Shown: positions 31,806-41,047 of the stretch, one piece after another | Layout: each line of letters opens with the position of its first letter | Numbering within the stretch: position 1 is the stretch's first letter | NCBI RefSeq assembly: GCF_000308795.1 | Contig: NZ_BAGK01000223.1 | Coordinates: forward strand, 1 to 56,720 | Reading direction: 5' to 3' | Source of the DNA: Nocardia thailandica NBRC 100428 | Lineage (GTDB): Bacteria > Actinomycetota > Actinomycetes > Mycobacteriales > Mycobacteriaceae | DNA: 56,720 nt | Position numbers and translations under genes: made by a program | The notes under the pieces: generated by a model | The model's input: only the letters and a program-made list of their open reading frames with translations | Told to the model about the DNA's origin: nothing | The model's database searches: none

Positions 31806-32540
31806 CTGTCCACCGAAGACCTTGTCGACCTCGGCGAGCACGCGAGCCGCGCCCCCGCGGTACGCGGCGGTCCGGTCGACGGCAGAAAACGCAGGTGGCG
31901 CCAGCACAAGATCGACCGGCGCGAAGAGCTGGTCGACGGCACCCTCAACGCGATCCGCGCCAGGGGCAGCCAGGCGGGCATGGACGAGATCGCCACCGAG
32001 ATCGGCGTGTCCAAGACCGTGCTCTACCGGTACTTCGCCGACAAGAACGACCTCGTCCACGCCACGATGCAGCGGTTCATCGAGACCACGATGCTCCCGC
32101 GCGTCTACGGCGCGATCAGCGTCGACGCCGACGAATACCAGCTGGTCCGGGCCGCGATGGCCGAGTACGTCGGCACCGTCGACGAGGACCCGGAGATCTA
32201 CCGGTTCATCATGAACAACTCCACCGGGGACAACACCTCCCTGGCCGAGTTCGAGCGGCTCTTCGCCGAGGTGGTCACCACGGTGCTCGTGGAACGGGCG
32301 GGGGCCAAGGGCATCCAGACCGAAGGCGCGATGCTGTGGTCGTACGTGCTCGTCGGCGGCATCCAGCTGGCCACGCACTGGTGGACCACGAGCAAGACGC
32401 TGACCCGGGAACAGGTCATCGACTACCTGACGATGATGGCGTGGAGCGCGCTCGAGGGCGTCGTCCGGGTGGGCGGCTCGCCGGAGATCTTCAACGCCAC
32501 CCCGCACGTCCTGCCCGACGCGGTCCAGCAGGCCGACTGA
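31806..32540 (+). CDS. TetR-family regulator (Rv0472c-like), apparent CTG start
   Basis: About 244 residues. The TetR helix-turn-helix is at about 38-85 (RREELVDGTLNAIRARGSQAGMDEIATEIGVSKTVLYRYFADKNDLV); the ligand domain follows. The start is unusual: a strong AAAGGGGG site (31793-31800) with 5-nt spacing points to CTG 31806, and no ATG, GTG or TTG occurs in frame between there and the DNA-binding domain. An in-frame ATG at 31713 exists but has no ribosome site and covers the promoter. In M. tuberculosis the homologue lies beside Rv0473. Confidence 0.85.
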   Translation: MSTEDLVDLGEHASRAPAVRGGPVDGRKRRWRQHKIDRREELVDGTLNAIRARGSQAGMDEIATEIGVSKTVLYRYFADKNDLVHATMQRFIETTMLPRVYGAISVDADEYQLVRAAMAEYVGTVDEDPEIYRFIMNNSTGDNTSLAEFERLFAEVVTTVLVERAGAKGIQTEGAMLWSYVLVGGIQLATHWWTTSKTLTREQVIDYLTMMAWSALEGVVRVGGSPEIFNATPHVLPDAVQQAD

Positions 32541-32686
32541 CCGGGCGGGCCCGCGGCCGCCGGGGGGCGGCCCGTTCGACATCGCCGCGGGGTTGGTTAG
32601 TCTGAACCCAGCGGGGCGTTGTGGCTTGCGTCACCGCCGGCGGACCTGTGCCGCCACCGCGCGTCGGCACCAACGGAGGTACCTCG

Positions 32687-34138
32687 ATGGCGAAGAATGT
32701 GCCGACTTCACGGCTGGCCCGCGGCACCAAACTCGGTGCCGTGGCCGCCAGTACCGTCATACGGAATCAGCGCACCCGCCTGTCCATGCGCGGCCGGTCC
32801 GAGGCCGTGCGGGCCCGCATGGCCGAGGAGTCGATGATCCGCACCACCGAACAGGTGGTCATGGTGCTGGGCACCATGAAAGGCGTGGCGATGAAGCTGG
32901 GCCAGATGATGTCGGTCCTCGACCTCGACCTGGTGCCCGACGAGCACCGCGACCGGTTCCAGCAGCGGCTGGCGGTGCTGCGCAACGCGGCGCCCACGGT
33001 GTCGTTCGAGGCGATGCGCGAGGTCGTCGAGCAGGACTTCGGCAGGCCGCTGGACCAGGTGTTCGCCGAGTTCGACCCCGAGCCCATCGCCGCCGCGTCG
33101 ATCGGCCAGGTCTACCGGGCCACGCTGACCGACGGCCGCGCGGTCGCGGTCAAGGTGCAGTACCCGGGCATCGACGTCGCCGTCCGCGCGGACCTGAAGA
33201 ACCTCACCATGTTCCGCCGCATCCTCGCCTCGGCCATGCCCTGGATCACCCCGGCCGTGCTCGACGAGCTCAAGCTCAACATGGAGGGCGAGCTGGACTA
33301 CGTGGCCGAGGCCGCCACGCAGGCCCAGATCGCCAAGCTCTACGACGGTCACCCGTTCATCCGGGTGCCGCGGTCGCTGCCGGAACTGTCGACCACGCGC
33401 GTGCTGGTCAGCGAGTTCGTCGAGGGCATCGCGTTCGAACAGGCGCAGGCCATGCCCGACGCCGAGCGCGACCGCATGGGCGAGATCATCTACCGCTTCT
33501 ACGTCGGTTCGCTGTTCACCTTCAACGAGTTCTGCGGCGACCCGCACCCGGGCAACGTGCTGCTGACCCCGGACGGGCGGGTCGCCTTCCTCGACTTCGG
33601 CCTGTTCAACCGGATGGACCCGGCCCACGTGCACTTCGAGAAGCTCTGCCTGCGCGCGGCCGCCGAGGACCGCGCCGAGGATCTGCGGGAGCTGATGATC
33701 CAGCGCGGCGTGATCGACTCGCCGGAGGAGATCGGCGCCGAGGAGTGTCTGGAGTACGTGCTGTCGGCCTCGGAGTGGTGTCTGGTCGACGAGGAACTCA
33801 CCATCACCCCCGAACTGGCCAGCGGCGCGTTCCTGCTCGCGGTCGACCCGCGGGCCAGCGAGTTCACCGGCATGAAGCAGCAGAACCTGCCGCCGGAGCA
33901 CCTGTTCTCCCGCCGCGCCGACTTCCTCACCTTCGGCATGCTCGGCCAGCTGGGCTGCACCAACAACTGGTACGCCATCGCCCGCGAATGGCTCTACGAC
34001 GCTCCCCCGGCCACCGAACTCGGTGTGGCCCATCACGAATGGCTCGCGACGCATCCGCCCGAGCCGGTCAAGAAGACCCGCCCGCGTAAGGCCCGCCCGG
34101 CCGGCGATCAGGGCACCGCAGCGAAAGGCGCTCGATGA
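32687..34138 (+). CDS. ABC1/UbiB-family atypical kinase
   Basis: 483 residues. The KxGQ motif (GVAMKLGQMMSVLD), Ala-rich loop (PIAAASIGQVYRA), the ATP Lys in VAVKVQYPG, catalytic-loop GDPHPGNVLL and the metal motif LDFG are all present, as in UbiB/ADCK proteins that support quinone or lipid metabolism. ATG 32687 has an excellent ACGGAGGT site. It is the first of three genes coupled by 4-nt overlaps. Confidence 0.93.
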   Translation: MAKNVPTSRLARGTKLGAVAASTVIRNQRTRLSMRGRSEAVRARMAEESMIRTTEQVVMVLGTMKGVAMKLGQMMSVLDLDLVPDEHRDRFQQRLAVLRNAAPTVSFEAMREVVEQDFGRPLDQVFAEFDPEPIAAASIGQVYRATLTDGRAVAVKVQYPGIDVAVRADLKNLTMFRRILASAMPWITPAVLDELKLNMEGELDYVAEAATQAQIAKLYDGHPFIRVPRSLPELSTTRVLVSEFVEGIAFEQAQAMPDAERDRMGEIIYRFYVGSLFTFNEFCGDPHPGNVLLTPDGRVAFLDFGLFNRMDPAHVHFEKLCLRAAAEDRAEDLRELMIQRGVIDSPEEIGAEECLEYVLSASEWCLVDEELTITPELASGAFLLAVDPRASEFTGMKQQNLPPEHLFSRRADFLTFGMLGQLGCTNNWYAIAREWLYDAPPATELGVAHHEWLATHPPEPVKKTRPRKARPAGDQGTAAKGAR

Positions 34139-35379
34139 CCGACACCCGAGAGTTCGACCTGGTCCTGTTCGGCGCGACCGGCTTCGTGGGGAAGCTGACC
34201 GCCGAATACCTGACCACCGCCGCGCCCGACGGCGCCCGGATCGCCCTGGCGGGCCGCAGCCCCGGCAAGCTGGCCGAGGTGCGCGCCGATCTCGGCCCCG
34301 CGGCCGCGAAGTGGGAACTGGTCCAGGCCGATTCGACCGACACCGCCTCGCTGATCGCGCTGGCCCGGCGCACGAGGGTCGTGGTCACCACGGTCGGGCC
34401 GTACCTGCGCTACGGGCTGCCGCTGGTCGGGGCGTGTGCCGCCGCGGGCACCCACTACGCCGATCTCACCGGCGAGCCGCTGTTCATCCACGACGCCATC
34501 ACCACCCACGAGCGGACCGCGATCGACACCGGCGCCAAGATCGTCAATTCCTGTGGGTACGACTCGATCCCGTCCGACCTGAGCGTCTACGAGATCTACC
34601 GGCAGGCCGTGGCCGACGGCACCGGCGAGCTCGAGGAGACCACGCTGGTCGCCTACCTCAAGGGCGGGATGAGCGGCGGCACCATCGATTCCGGCCGCGC
34701 CATGATGGAGGACATCGCCGCGAACTCCAAGCGCGGGGCGATCATGGCCAACCCCTACTCGCTGTCGCCCGACCGCAGCATGGAGCCCGACCTGGGCCGC
34801 CAGTCCGACCAGGCGCTCGCCCGGGCGGATTCGATCGACCCGAGCCTGGACGGGTGGGTCACCACCTTCATCATGGCCGCCCACAACACGAAGGTGGTCC
34901 GCCGCACGAACGGCCTGCTCGGCTGGGCCTACGGCAAGCACTTCCGGTACCGCGAGGTGATGAACGCGGGCCGCTCGGCGGTCGCGCCGCTGGTGGCCGC
35001 GGGTGTCGCGGGCGGCATCGTGGCGGGCATGGCCTCGGGCGCGGTGCTGTCGCGGGTGCCGCTCGGCCGCAAGGTCCTCGACCGCATCCTGCCCAAGCCC
35101 GGCACCGGCCCGAGCGAGGAGGCCCGCCGCAGCGGCTGGTTCACCATGAAGACCTTCGCGCGCACCAGCTCCGGCGCCCGCTACCAGGCGACCTTCGCCG
35201 GCCAGGGCGACCCCGGCTACCAGGCGACCGCGGTCCTGCTCGGCCAGAGCGGCCTGTGCCTGGCCTTCGACACCCTGCCCGAGCGCGCAGGTGTGCTCAC
35301 CCCCACCTCGGCCATGGGCGAACGGCTCACCGAACGCCTGCGCGCGGCGGGCATGACCATCGAGGTCACCCGGCAGTGA
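34135..35379 (+). CDS. Trans-acting enoyl reductase-like protein (saccharopine dehydrogenase fold)
   Basis: 414 residues. The NADP-binding start FDLVLFGATGFVGKLTAEYL and ALAGRSPGKLAEV identify the saccharopine-dehydrogenase-like family whose mycobacterial member Rv2953 is a trans-acting enoyl reductase for phthiocerol lipids. VVTTVGPYLRYGLPLVGACA and NSCGYDSIPSDL are family segments. ATG 34135 overlaps the kinase stop (ATGA), and the methyltransferase overlaps its own stop (GTGA). No polyketide synthase is near, so the substrate is open. Confidence 0.88.
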   Translation: MTDTREFDLVLFGATGFVGKLTAEYLTTAAPDGARIALAGRSPGKLAEVRADLGPAAAKWELVQADSTDTASLIALARRTRVVVTTVGPYLRYGLPLVGACAAAGTHYADLTGEPLFIHDAITTHERTAIDTGAKIVNSCGYDSIPSDLSVYEIYRQAVADGTGELEETTLVAYLKGGMSGGTIDSGRAMMEDIAANSKRGAIMANPYSLSPDRSMEPDLGRQSDQALARADSIDPSLDGWVTTFIMAAHNTKVVRRTNGLLGWAYGKHFRYREVMNAGRSAVAPLVAAGVAGGIVAGMASGAVLSRVPLGRKVLDRILPKPGTGPSEEARRSGWFTMKTFARTSSGARYQATFAGQGDPGYQATAVLLGQSGLCLAFDTLPERAGVLTPTSAMGERLTERLRAAGMTIEVTRQ

Positions 35380-36008
35380 ACCTCGCCCGCAAGACGATGA
35401 ACGCGCCCGCGCTGGCGGCGGTCTACGAGCACGCCTGGCGCCCGACCCTGTTCTACCTGGCCAGCGGCCGCACCACGGGCGCCGACCGGCGCGACGCGGT
35501 GGCCACGCTGCGGCTCGGCGGCGAGCAGAAGGTCCTCGACCTGGCCTGCGGGCCGGGCAATTTCACCAAGTACCTGAGCGAGCACGTCACCGGCGACGGC
35601 TTCGTCACCGGGCTGGACTTCAGCGAGCCCATGCTGGCCAAGGCGGTCGCCGACAACGCGGCGCCCCGCGCCGGGTACGTGCGGGGTGACGCGCGCACCC
35701 TGCCGTTCGCCGACGGCGCCTTCGACGCGGTCTGCTGTTTCGGCGCGCTCTACCTGATCCCGGACCCGCTGCTGGCCGCGCGCGAGATGATCCGGGTGCT
35801 CGCGCCCGGCGGCCGGATCGCGCTGACCACCAGCCTGCGCCACGACTCGCTGTTCGGCACCGCCAGCACAGCCGTCGCGGGCCTGAGCGGGCTGCGGCTC
35901 TTCGATCAGGACACGTTCCCGCGGCTGTTCGCCGAGGCCGGGCTCACCGAGATCGACCAGCAGCTGCACCGGTTCATGCAGTACGTGAGCGCCACCCGTC
36001 CCGCCTGA
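35376..36008 (+). CDS. SAM-dependent methyltransferase (UbiE/Methyltransf_11 type)
   Basis: 210 residues. VLDLACGPGNFTKYLSEHV (motif I), VTGLDFSEPMLAKA (motif II), GDARTLPFADGAFDAVCCFGALYLIPDP (motifs III-IV) and RVLAPGGRIALTTSL. Such enzymes methylate quinones, lipids or small molecules. GTG 35376 overlaps the previous stop (GTGA). Third gene of the ABC1 kinase operon, which is suggestive of a quinone- or lipid-modifying unit. Confidence 0.88.
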   Translation: MNLARKTMNAPALAAVYEHAWRPTLFYLASGRTTGADRRDAVATLRLGGEQKVLDLACGPGNFTKYLSEHVTGDGFVTGLDFSEPMLAKAVADNAAPRAGYVRGDARTLPFADGAFDAVCCFGALYLIPDPLLAAREMIRVLAPGGRIALTTSLRHDSLFGTASTAVAGLSGLRLFDQDTFPRLFAEAGLTEIDQQLHRFMQYVSATRPA

Positions 36009-36105
36009 GGCCGTGCCGCCGAGCGCGGGCGGCGCCCGATCCGGGGACGCCGACATGGCCGCGGCCTGACCGATCGGCGGGTCCCGCGGCGGTACGGTCC
36101 CCGGC

Positions 36106-37569
36106 ATGGACGCGCTGAACTCGGTCATCGTCGACGTCAACGACGTGTTCTGGACCTGGCTGTTGATCCCGCTGGTGATCGCGGCCGGTGGCTACTTCAC
36201 CGTCCGGACCGGGGTGGTGCAGCTGCGGCAGCTGCCGGAGATGTTCCGCGTGGTGACCGAGAAGGGCGAGCCCGCCGCCGACGGCGGCACCTCGGTGTCG
36301 GCGTTCGGGGCGTTCACCATCTCCGCGGCCGCGCGGGTCGGCACGGGCAACATCGCGGGCGTGGCGACCGCGATCAGCGTCGGCGGCCCGGGCGCGGTGT
36401 TCTGGATGTGGGCGATGGCCACCCTCGGCGCCGCCTCGGCCTTCGTGGAATCCACGCTGGCCCAGCTCTACAAGGTGCCCGAGAGCGAACCGGGCGCTTT
36501 CCGCGGCGGCCCGGCCTACTACATCGAGCGCGGGCTGCACAGGCGCTGGCAGGGCGTGCTCTTCGCCGTGGTCATCACGCTGACCTTCGGTTTCGTGTTC
36601 AACGCGGTGCAGGCCAACACCATCGTCGCCACCGGCCGCGCCTCGTTCGGCGCGGTGCGCGGCGACTGGTTCGGGCCGCTGCTCGGCCTGCTCCTCGTCG
36701 TGCTGCTCGGGCTGGTCATCTTCGGCGGGGTCCGCCGCATCAGCCGTATCACCGAGGTGCTCGTGCCGGTGATGGCGGTGGTCTACCTGCTGCTGGGGGT
36801 CGCCGTGGTCGTCCTGAACATCGGCGACCTGCCGCGGGTGCTGGCCGACATCGTCGGCGGCGCCTTCGGCTTCCGCGAGGTGGTCGGCGGCGGCATCGGC
36901 ACCGCGATCCAGCAGGGCATCCGCCGCGGCATGTTCTCCAACGAGGCGGGCCTCGGCTCGGCGCCGAACGCCGGTGCGGCGGCGGATGTCTCGCACCCGG
37001 TGAAGCAGGGTCTCGTGCAGTCGCTCGGTGTCTACTTCGACACCCTGCTGATCTGCTCGATCACCGCGTTCATCATCCTGACCACCGACCCCGACCTGTC
37101 CGAGCGGCGCAGCGCCGACCTGACCCAGAGCGCGCTGCGGGACTCGCTGGGCGGCTGGGCCGGGCACACCCTGACCCTGGTGGTCTTCCTGCTCGCCTTC
37201 AGCTCGATGATCGGCAATTTCTACTACGGGCGATCCAACATCGAATTCCTCACCGGGCGTCCCGAAGTCCTCACCGCGTTCCGGGTCCTCGTGCTGGTCG
37301 CCGTGTTCGGCGGCGCGCTCGGCTCGGTGTCGCTGATCTGGAACCTGGCCGACGTGTTCATGGGCGTGATGGCGCTGGTCAACCTGACCGCCATCCTGCC
37401 GCTCGGCGTCATCGCGGTCCGGCTGCTCGCCGACTATCGCGGCCAGCGTGCGGCGGGCGCCGACCCCGTGTACGTGCACCGCGCCGAGATCGCCGACCCG
37501 CACGGCGTCGAGTGCTGGCGGGCCACCGATCCCTCGCGCCTGCCGCCGCAACCCGATCCGGCGTGCTAA
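36106..37569 (+). CDS. Alanine/glycine:cation symporter (AGCS family)
   Basis: 487 residues, about 10-11 membrane segments. Family signatures: FTVRTGVVQLRQLPEMFRVV near the N-terminus, GTSVSAFGAFTISAAARVGTGNIAGVATAI (the AGCS motif), and NEAGLGSAPNAGAAADV in the middle. Sodium- or proton-coupled uptake of alanine or glycine. ATG 36106, no strong ribosome site. ppk2 follows 8 nt downstream. Confidence 0.93.
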   Translation: MDALNSVIVDVNDVFWTWLLIPLVIAAGGYFTVRTGVVQLRQLPEMFRVVTEKGEPAADGGTSVSAFGAFTISAAARVGTGNIAGVATAISVGGPGAVFWMWAMATLGAASAFVESTLAQLYKVPESEPGAFRGGPAYYIERGLHRRWQGVLFAVVITLTFGFVFNAVQANTIVATGRASFGAVRGDWFGPLLGLLLVVLLGLVIFGGVRRISRITEVLVPVMAVVYLLLGVAVVVLNIGDLPRVLADIVGGAFGFREVVGGGIGTAIQQGIRRGMFSNEAGLGSAPNAGAAADVSHPVKQGLVQSLGVYFDTLLICSITAFIILTTDPDLSERRSADLTQSALRDSLGGWAGHTLTLVVFLLAFSSMIGNFYYGRSNIEFLTGRPEVLTAFRVLVLVAVFGGALGSVSLIWNLADVFMGVMALVNLTAILPLGVIAVRLLADYRGQRAAGADPVYVHRAEIADPHGVECWRATDPSRLPPQPDPAC

Positions 37570-37577
37570 GCAGAAGA

Positions 37578-38423
37578 ATGGCCAAACACTGGGCTCAGCC
37601 CGTCACCACCGCGCTGCGCGCCGACGGCCTGCGGGTCGCCGAACTCGACACCTCCAGCACCCCGGGTTACACGGGCGACAAGAAGAAGGCGCAGAGCCTG
37701 CTGGCCGAACGCTCCACCGTGCTGTCCGGATTGCAGGAACGGCTCTTCGCCAACGGCCGCTCCGGCGACACCCGCAGCGTGCTGCTCGTGCTGCAGGGCA
37801 TGGACACCGCGGGCAAGGGCGGCATCGTGCGCCACGTCATCGGCTCGGTCGACCCGCAGGGCGTCGACCACGCGTCCTTCGGCGTGCCGACCGAGGAGGA
37901 GAAGCAGCACGACTTCCTCTGGCGCATCCGCAAGCGCCTGCCCGCGCACGGCCAGATCGGCGTCTTCGACCGCTCGCACTACGAGGACGTGCTGGTCGTG
38001 CGCGTCCACGACCTCGTGCCGCGCGACGTCTGGGAGCCGCGCTACGACCAGATCAACGCCTTCGAGCGCGAGGTGGCCGACACCGGGACCACCATCGTGA
38101 AGGTCGCCATGTTCGTCTCCCTCGACGAACAGAAGCGGCGGCTGCGCGAGCGCCTGGAGCGCCCGGACAAGTACTGGAAGTTCAACCCCGCCGACATCGA
38201 CGAGCGCGCCCACTGGACCGCCTATCAGGAGGCGTATCAGGCCATGCTCGACCGCACGAACACCGACTACGCGCCCTGGTACGTGCTGCCCGCCGATCAC
38301 AAGTGGTACTCGCGGCTCGCGGTCACCGAGCTGCTGATCGACGCGCTGGAGGGCCTGAAGCTGGACTGGCCCGCCGCGTCGTTCGACATCGAGGAGCAGC
38401 TGCGCCGCCTCGACCAGGCCTGA
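37578..38423 (+). CDS. ppk2: Polyphosphate kinase 2
   Basis: 281 residues. Walker A QGMDTAGKGGI (73-83), Walker B VFDRSHYEDVLVVRVHDLV, and the lid region EQKRRLRERLERPDKYWKFNP. Single-domain PPK2 transfers phosphate between polyphosphate and nucleotides (NMP/NDP). ATG 37578 with AAG-rich site, 8 nt after the symporter stop. Functionally it complements ppx at 1324-2313. Confidence 0.93.
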   Translation: MAKHWAQPVTTALRADGLRVAELDTSSTPGYTGDKKKAQSLLAERSTVLSGLQERLFANGRSGDTRSVLLVLQGMDTAGKGGIVRHVIGSVDPQGVDHASFGVPTEEEKQHDFLWRIRKRLPAHGQIGVFDRSHYEDVLVVRVHDLVPRDVWEPRYDQINAFEREVADTGTTIVKVAMFVSLDEQKRRLRERLERPDKYWKFNPADIDERAHWTAYQEAYQAMLDRTNTDYAPWYVLPADHKWYSRLAVTELLIDALEGLKLDWPAASFDIEEQLRRLDQA

Positions 38424-38548
38424 CGCCGATCTTGGTCAACTCTCAGGTTGGCCGACCATGATGTGTCGCAGCCGTGTGCGCGGGCCCGGACGGGCCTACC
38501 ATCGCAGGCGGCGGGAATCGAACGAGCGGAAGGCGTGGTGACACGACG

Positions 38549-39292
38549 ATGAGCACGGGCAGGAACCCACTGGCCGAGGCCGAGGCGGCGGACCGGAAGC
38601 GGCAGCGGCTGATCCAGGTCGCCGTGGCGGGCGTTCTCATCGCGCTGGTCGCCGCGATCGGCATCGGTATCGCGGTGAAGCGATCCGGCTCCGACAGCGA
38701 CTCGACGGCGGGCCCGGGCACCCAGGGCGCCCCGGTGTCGGGCCAGGTCACCGAGTCCGGCGCGGTGCGCGTCGGCAACCCCGACGCCAAGGTCAAGATC
38801 CGCGTGGTCGCCGACCTGCAGTGCCCGGCCTGCAAGGCGTTCGAGGCCGCCAACGGCCAGGCGCTCGAGGACGCGGTGGCCGACGGCACCGCCGTGGTCG
38901 AATACCAGATCATCTCGTTCCTCGACCGCGCGTCCACCAACCAGTACTCCTCGCGCGCGGCCAACGCCTCGTTCTGCGTGGCCGAGACCGGGGTCACCCA
39001 CTACCAGGACTGGCTGCAGTCGATGTTCGCCCAGCAGCCCGCCGAGGGCGGCGCGGGCCACGACAACGCGAAACTGATCCAGATCGCCGCCGACGCCGGC
39101 TACACCGACCCGGCCATCGCGGACTGCGTCAACAGCAAGAAGTACGACCAGTACATCAAGGACACCACCCAGGCCACGCTGAACTCCGGCGTGCAGTCGA
39201 CCCCGACCGTCACCGTGAACGGCACCCAGGTCACCGACGCGCTGTTCACCCAGAACGGCCTCGCCTCGGTCATCGCGGACGCGGCCAAGTGA
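38549..39292 (+). CDS. Membrane-anchored DsbA-like thioredoxin-fold protein
   Basis: 247 residues. A basic N-terminus, one membrane helix (about 21-42, LIQVAVAGVLIALVAAIGIGI), a linker, and an exported DsbA-type domain with the active-site CPAC (C92, C95) and the cis-Pro loop SGVQSTPTVTVNG. It would oxidise exported proteins. ATG 38549. The VKOR gene begins at its stop (GTGA overlap), so oxidase and its re-oxidising partner are coupled. Confidence 0.93.
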   Translation: MSTGRNPLAEAEAADRKRQRLIQVAVAGVLIALVAAIGIGIAVKRSGSDSDSTAGPGTQGAPVSGQVTESGAVRVGNPDAKVKIRVVADLQCPACKAFEAANGQALEDAVADGTAVVEYQIISFLDRASTNQYSSRAANASFCVAETGVTHYQDWLQSMFAQQPAEGGAGHDNAKLIQIAADAGYTDPAIADCVNSKKYDQYIKDTTQATLNSGVQSTPTVTVNGTQVTDALFTQNGLASVIADAAK

Positions 39293-39855
39293 TCACCGCG
39301 TCACCCCGCTCCGCCTGGCTGCTGCTGCTCGCCGGTCTGGCGGGCTGGGTGGCGTCGTTCACGCTGACCGTCGAGCGGTTCAAGCTGTTCACCGACAGCG
39401 GCTACACCCCGTCCTGCTCGATCAACTCCGTGCTGTCGTGCGGGTCGGTGATGACCACCGACCAGGCCGCGCTGTTCGGTTTCCCCAACCCGCTGCTCGG
39501 CATCGCCGGGTTCACCGTGGTGGTGACGCTGGCCGTGCTGTCGGTGGTCGGGGTCGGGTTCCCGCGCTGGGTGTGGGGCGGGCTGTGGCTCGGCTCGATC
39601 GCCGGGATGGCGCTGGTCTGCTGGCTGATCTTCCAGAGCCTGTACCGGATAAACGCCCTGTGCCCGTACTGCATGGTGGTGTGGGCGGTCACCCCGCTGG
39701 TGTTCGTGGTCGCGACCAACGAGACCTGGGGCCGCTCGCGCGGGGTGATGAGCATCGTCGCGCAGTGGCGCTGGACCCTCGCCGCGCTCTTCTACGCGGT
39801 CGTGCTCGTGCTGGTCTTCCTGAAGTTCCAGGACTACTGGCTGAGCCTGGTCTAG
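39289..39855 (+). CDS. VKOR-family quinone-linked disulfide oxidase
   Basis: 188 residues with 4-5 membrane helices. Loop cysteines C43 and C51 (PSCSINSVLSCGS) and the quinone-side CPYC (C125, C128) are all present, as in bacterial VKOR, which reoxidises DsbA with menaquinone. It shares a 4-nt overlap with the DsbA-like gene. Its TAG overlaps the stop of the convergent HtrA gene by 3 nt. Confidence 0.94.
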   Translation: MITASPRSAWLLLLAGLAGWVASFTLTVERFKLFTDSGYTPSCSINSVLSCGSVMTTDQAALFGFPNPLLGIAGFTVVVTLAVLSVVGVGFPRWVWGGLWLGSIAGMALVCWLIFQSLYRINALCPYCMVVWAVTPLVFVVATNETWGRSRGVMSIVAQWRWTLAALFYAVVLVLVFLKFQDYWLSLV

Positions 39856-40934
39856 TTCGGGGTGCCGGTCGCCAGCTCGACCCGCACGGGCCGCTGGACG
39901 CCGTCGGGGCCGCGGATGGTCAGCCGGATCGTCTCGCCCGGCGCGCGCACGTTGATCGCGGCCCGCAGCGCCCGCGCGGTGGTGACCGACTTGCCGTCGA
40001 TCGCGGTGATCACCTCGCCCTCCTTCAGACCCGCCGAGTAGGCGGGCTGCCCGTAGAGCGCCAGGTCGATCCGCGCGCCCGCCGGTTTCGCGTCCGACAC
40101 CAGGACCCCCAGGGTCGCGGTCGGGCCGACGTGCACGTTCTCGGACGGGGTGCCGGAGCGGATCTGCTGGACGACGCGCATGGCCGTGTCGATCGGCACC
40201 GCGTAGCCGTTGGGCGGTTTGGGCGCCGCCGCCGGATCCGGTTCGCCGGAGGCCGCGGTGATCACCCCGACCACCGCCCCGGTGCCGTCGGCCATCGCCC
40301 CGCCGGACTGGCCCGCCACCACGGGCGCGCTGATCTCGACCATGCCGGTGAGCGCCTTGCGGGTCCGGTCCGCGGCGTTCACCGCCACGATGGTGCTGTT
40401 GAGGCCGCTGATCCGGCCGTGCACGGCGGTCGGGGTGCCGCCCGTGCCGCCCGCGTTGCCGATGGCGAGCACCTCCTGCCGGATCCGCAGGTCCGCCGAG
40501 GTGCCGAGGCGCGCGGTGGTCAGCCCGGTCGCCCCGCGCAGGGTGAGCACGGCGATGTCGGTGCCGGAGTCGTAGCCGAGCACCGTGGCGTCGTAGCTGC
40601 GCCCGTTGCCGACGTCGGTGACGGTGACGTCCTCGGCGCCCTTGACAACGTGGTGGCTGGTCAGCACCTCGCCGTCGGCGCCGATCACGATGCCGGTGCC
40701 CGCCGCGCCCGCGCCGAACGGGCGGGCGGCCACCTCGATGTTGACCAGGGCGGGCTGCACGGCGGCGGCCACGGCGGCCGGGTCGACCGGCGGCGGTTCG
40801 GGCGGCGGCGTGACGAGGGTGACGGTCTGCGCGCCGCGCCATCCGTCGCCGAGATCGCCGCGATACCCGAGGAACGCGGCTGCCGCCAGTACCAGCACGA
40901 CCAGCGGCACCAGGACCCGTCCGGCACTCTTCAC
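39852..40934 (-). CDS. HtrA/DegP-like serine protease with PDZ domain
   Basis: 360 residues. An N-terminal membrane anchor (about 8-24, VLVPLVVLVLAAAAFLG), trypsin-like domain with His in LTSHHVVKGAED, Asp in YDSGTDIAVL and Ser in VAGQSGGAMADG, and a single C-terminal PDZ domain (LGVLVSDAKPAGARI...AGLKEGEVITAIDGKSV). Acts on misfolded exported proteins. GTG 40934 has an AGGA site 7 nt upstream; a longer frame to ATG 41027 is less likely. Its product would work in the same compartment as the DsbA-VKOR pair. Confidence 0.92.
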   Translation of the reverse strand: MKSAGRVLVPLVVLVLAAAAFLGYRGDLGDGWRGAQTVTLVTPPPEPPPVDPAAVAAAVQPALVNIEVAARPFGAGAAGTGIVIGADGEVLTSHHVVKGAEDVTVTDVGNGRSYDATVLGYDSGTDIAVLTLRGATGLTTARLGTSADLRIRQEVLAIGNAGGTGGTPTAVHGRISGLNSTIVAVNAADRTRKALTGMVEISAPVVAGQSGGAMADGTGAVVGVITAASGEPDPAAAPKPPNGYAVPIDTAMRVVQQIRSGTPSENVHVGPTATLGVLVSDAKPAGARIDLALYGQPAYSAGLKEGEVITAIDGKSVTTARALRAAINVRAPGETIRLTIRGPDGVQRPVRVELATGTPN

Positions 40935-41047
40935 GCGGTTGTCCTCTCCGGCCAGTGGGATCCCATTGTCCCCCGCGACCCGCTCCGGGCGGCGCTGATC
41001 GGGCCGCGCGCTGGCGAAACGCCGCATGCGCAGGTAGGCATGTACAG

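Noticed and set aside
38431..38456. Imperfect inverted repeat near TTGGTCAAC...GGTTGGCC after ppk2
   Set aside because: Mismatched arms of a few bases with no supporting context.
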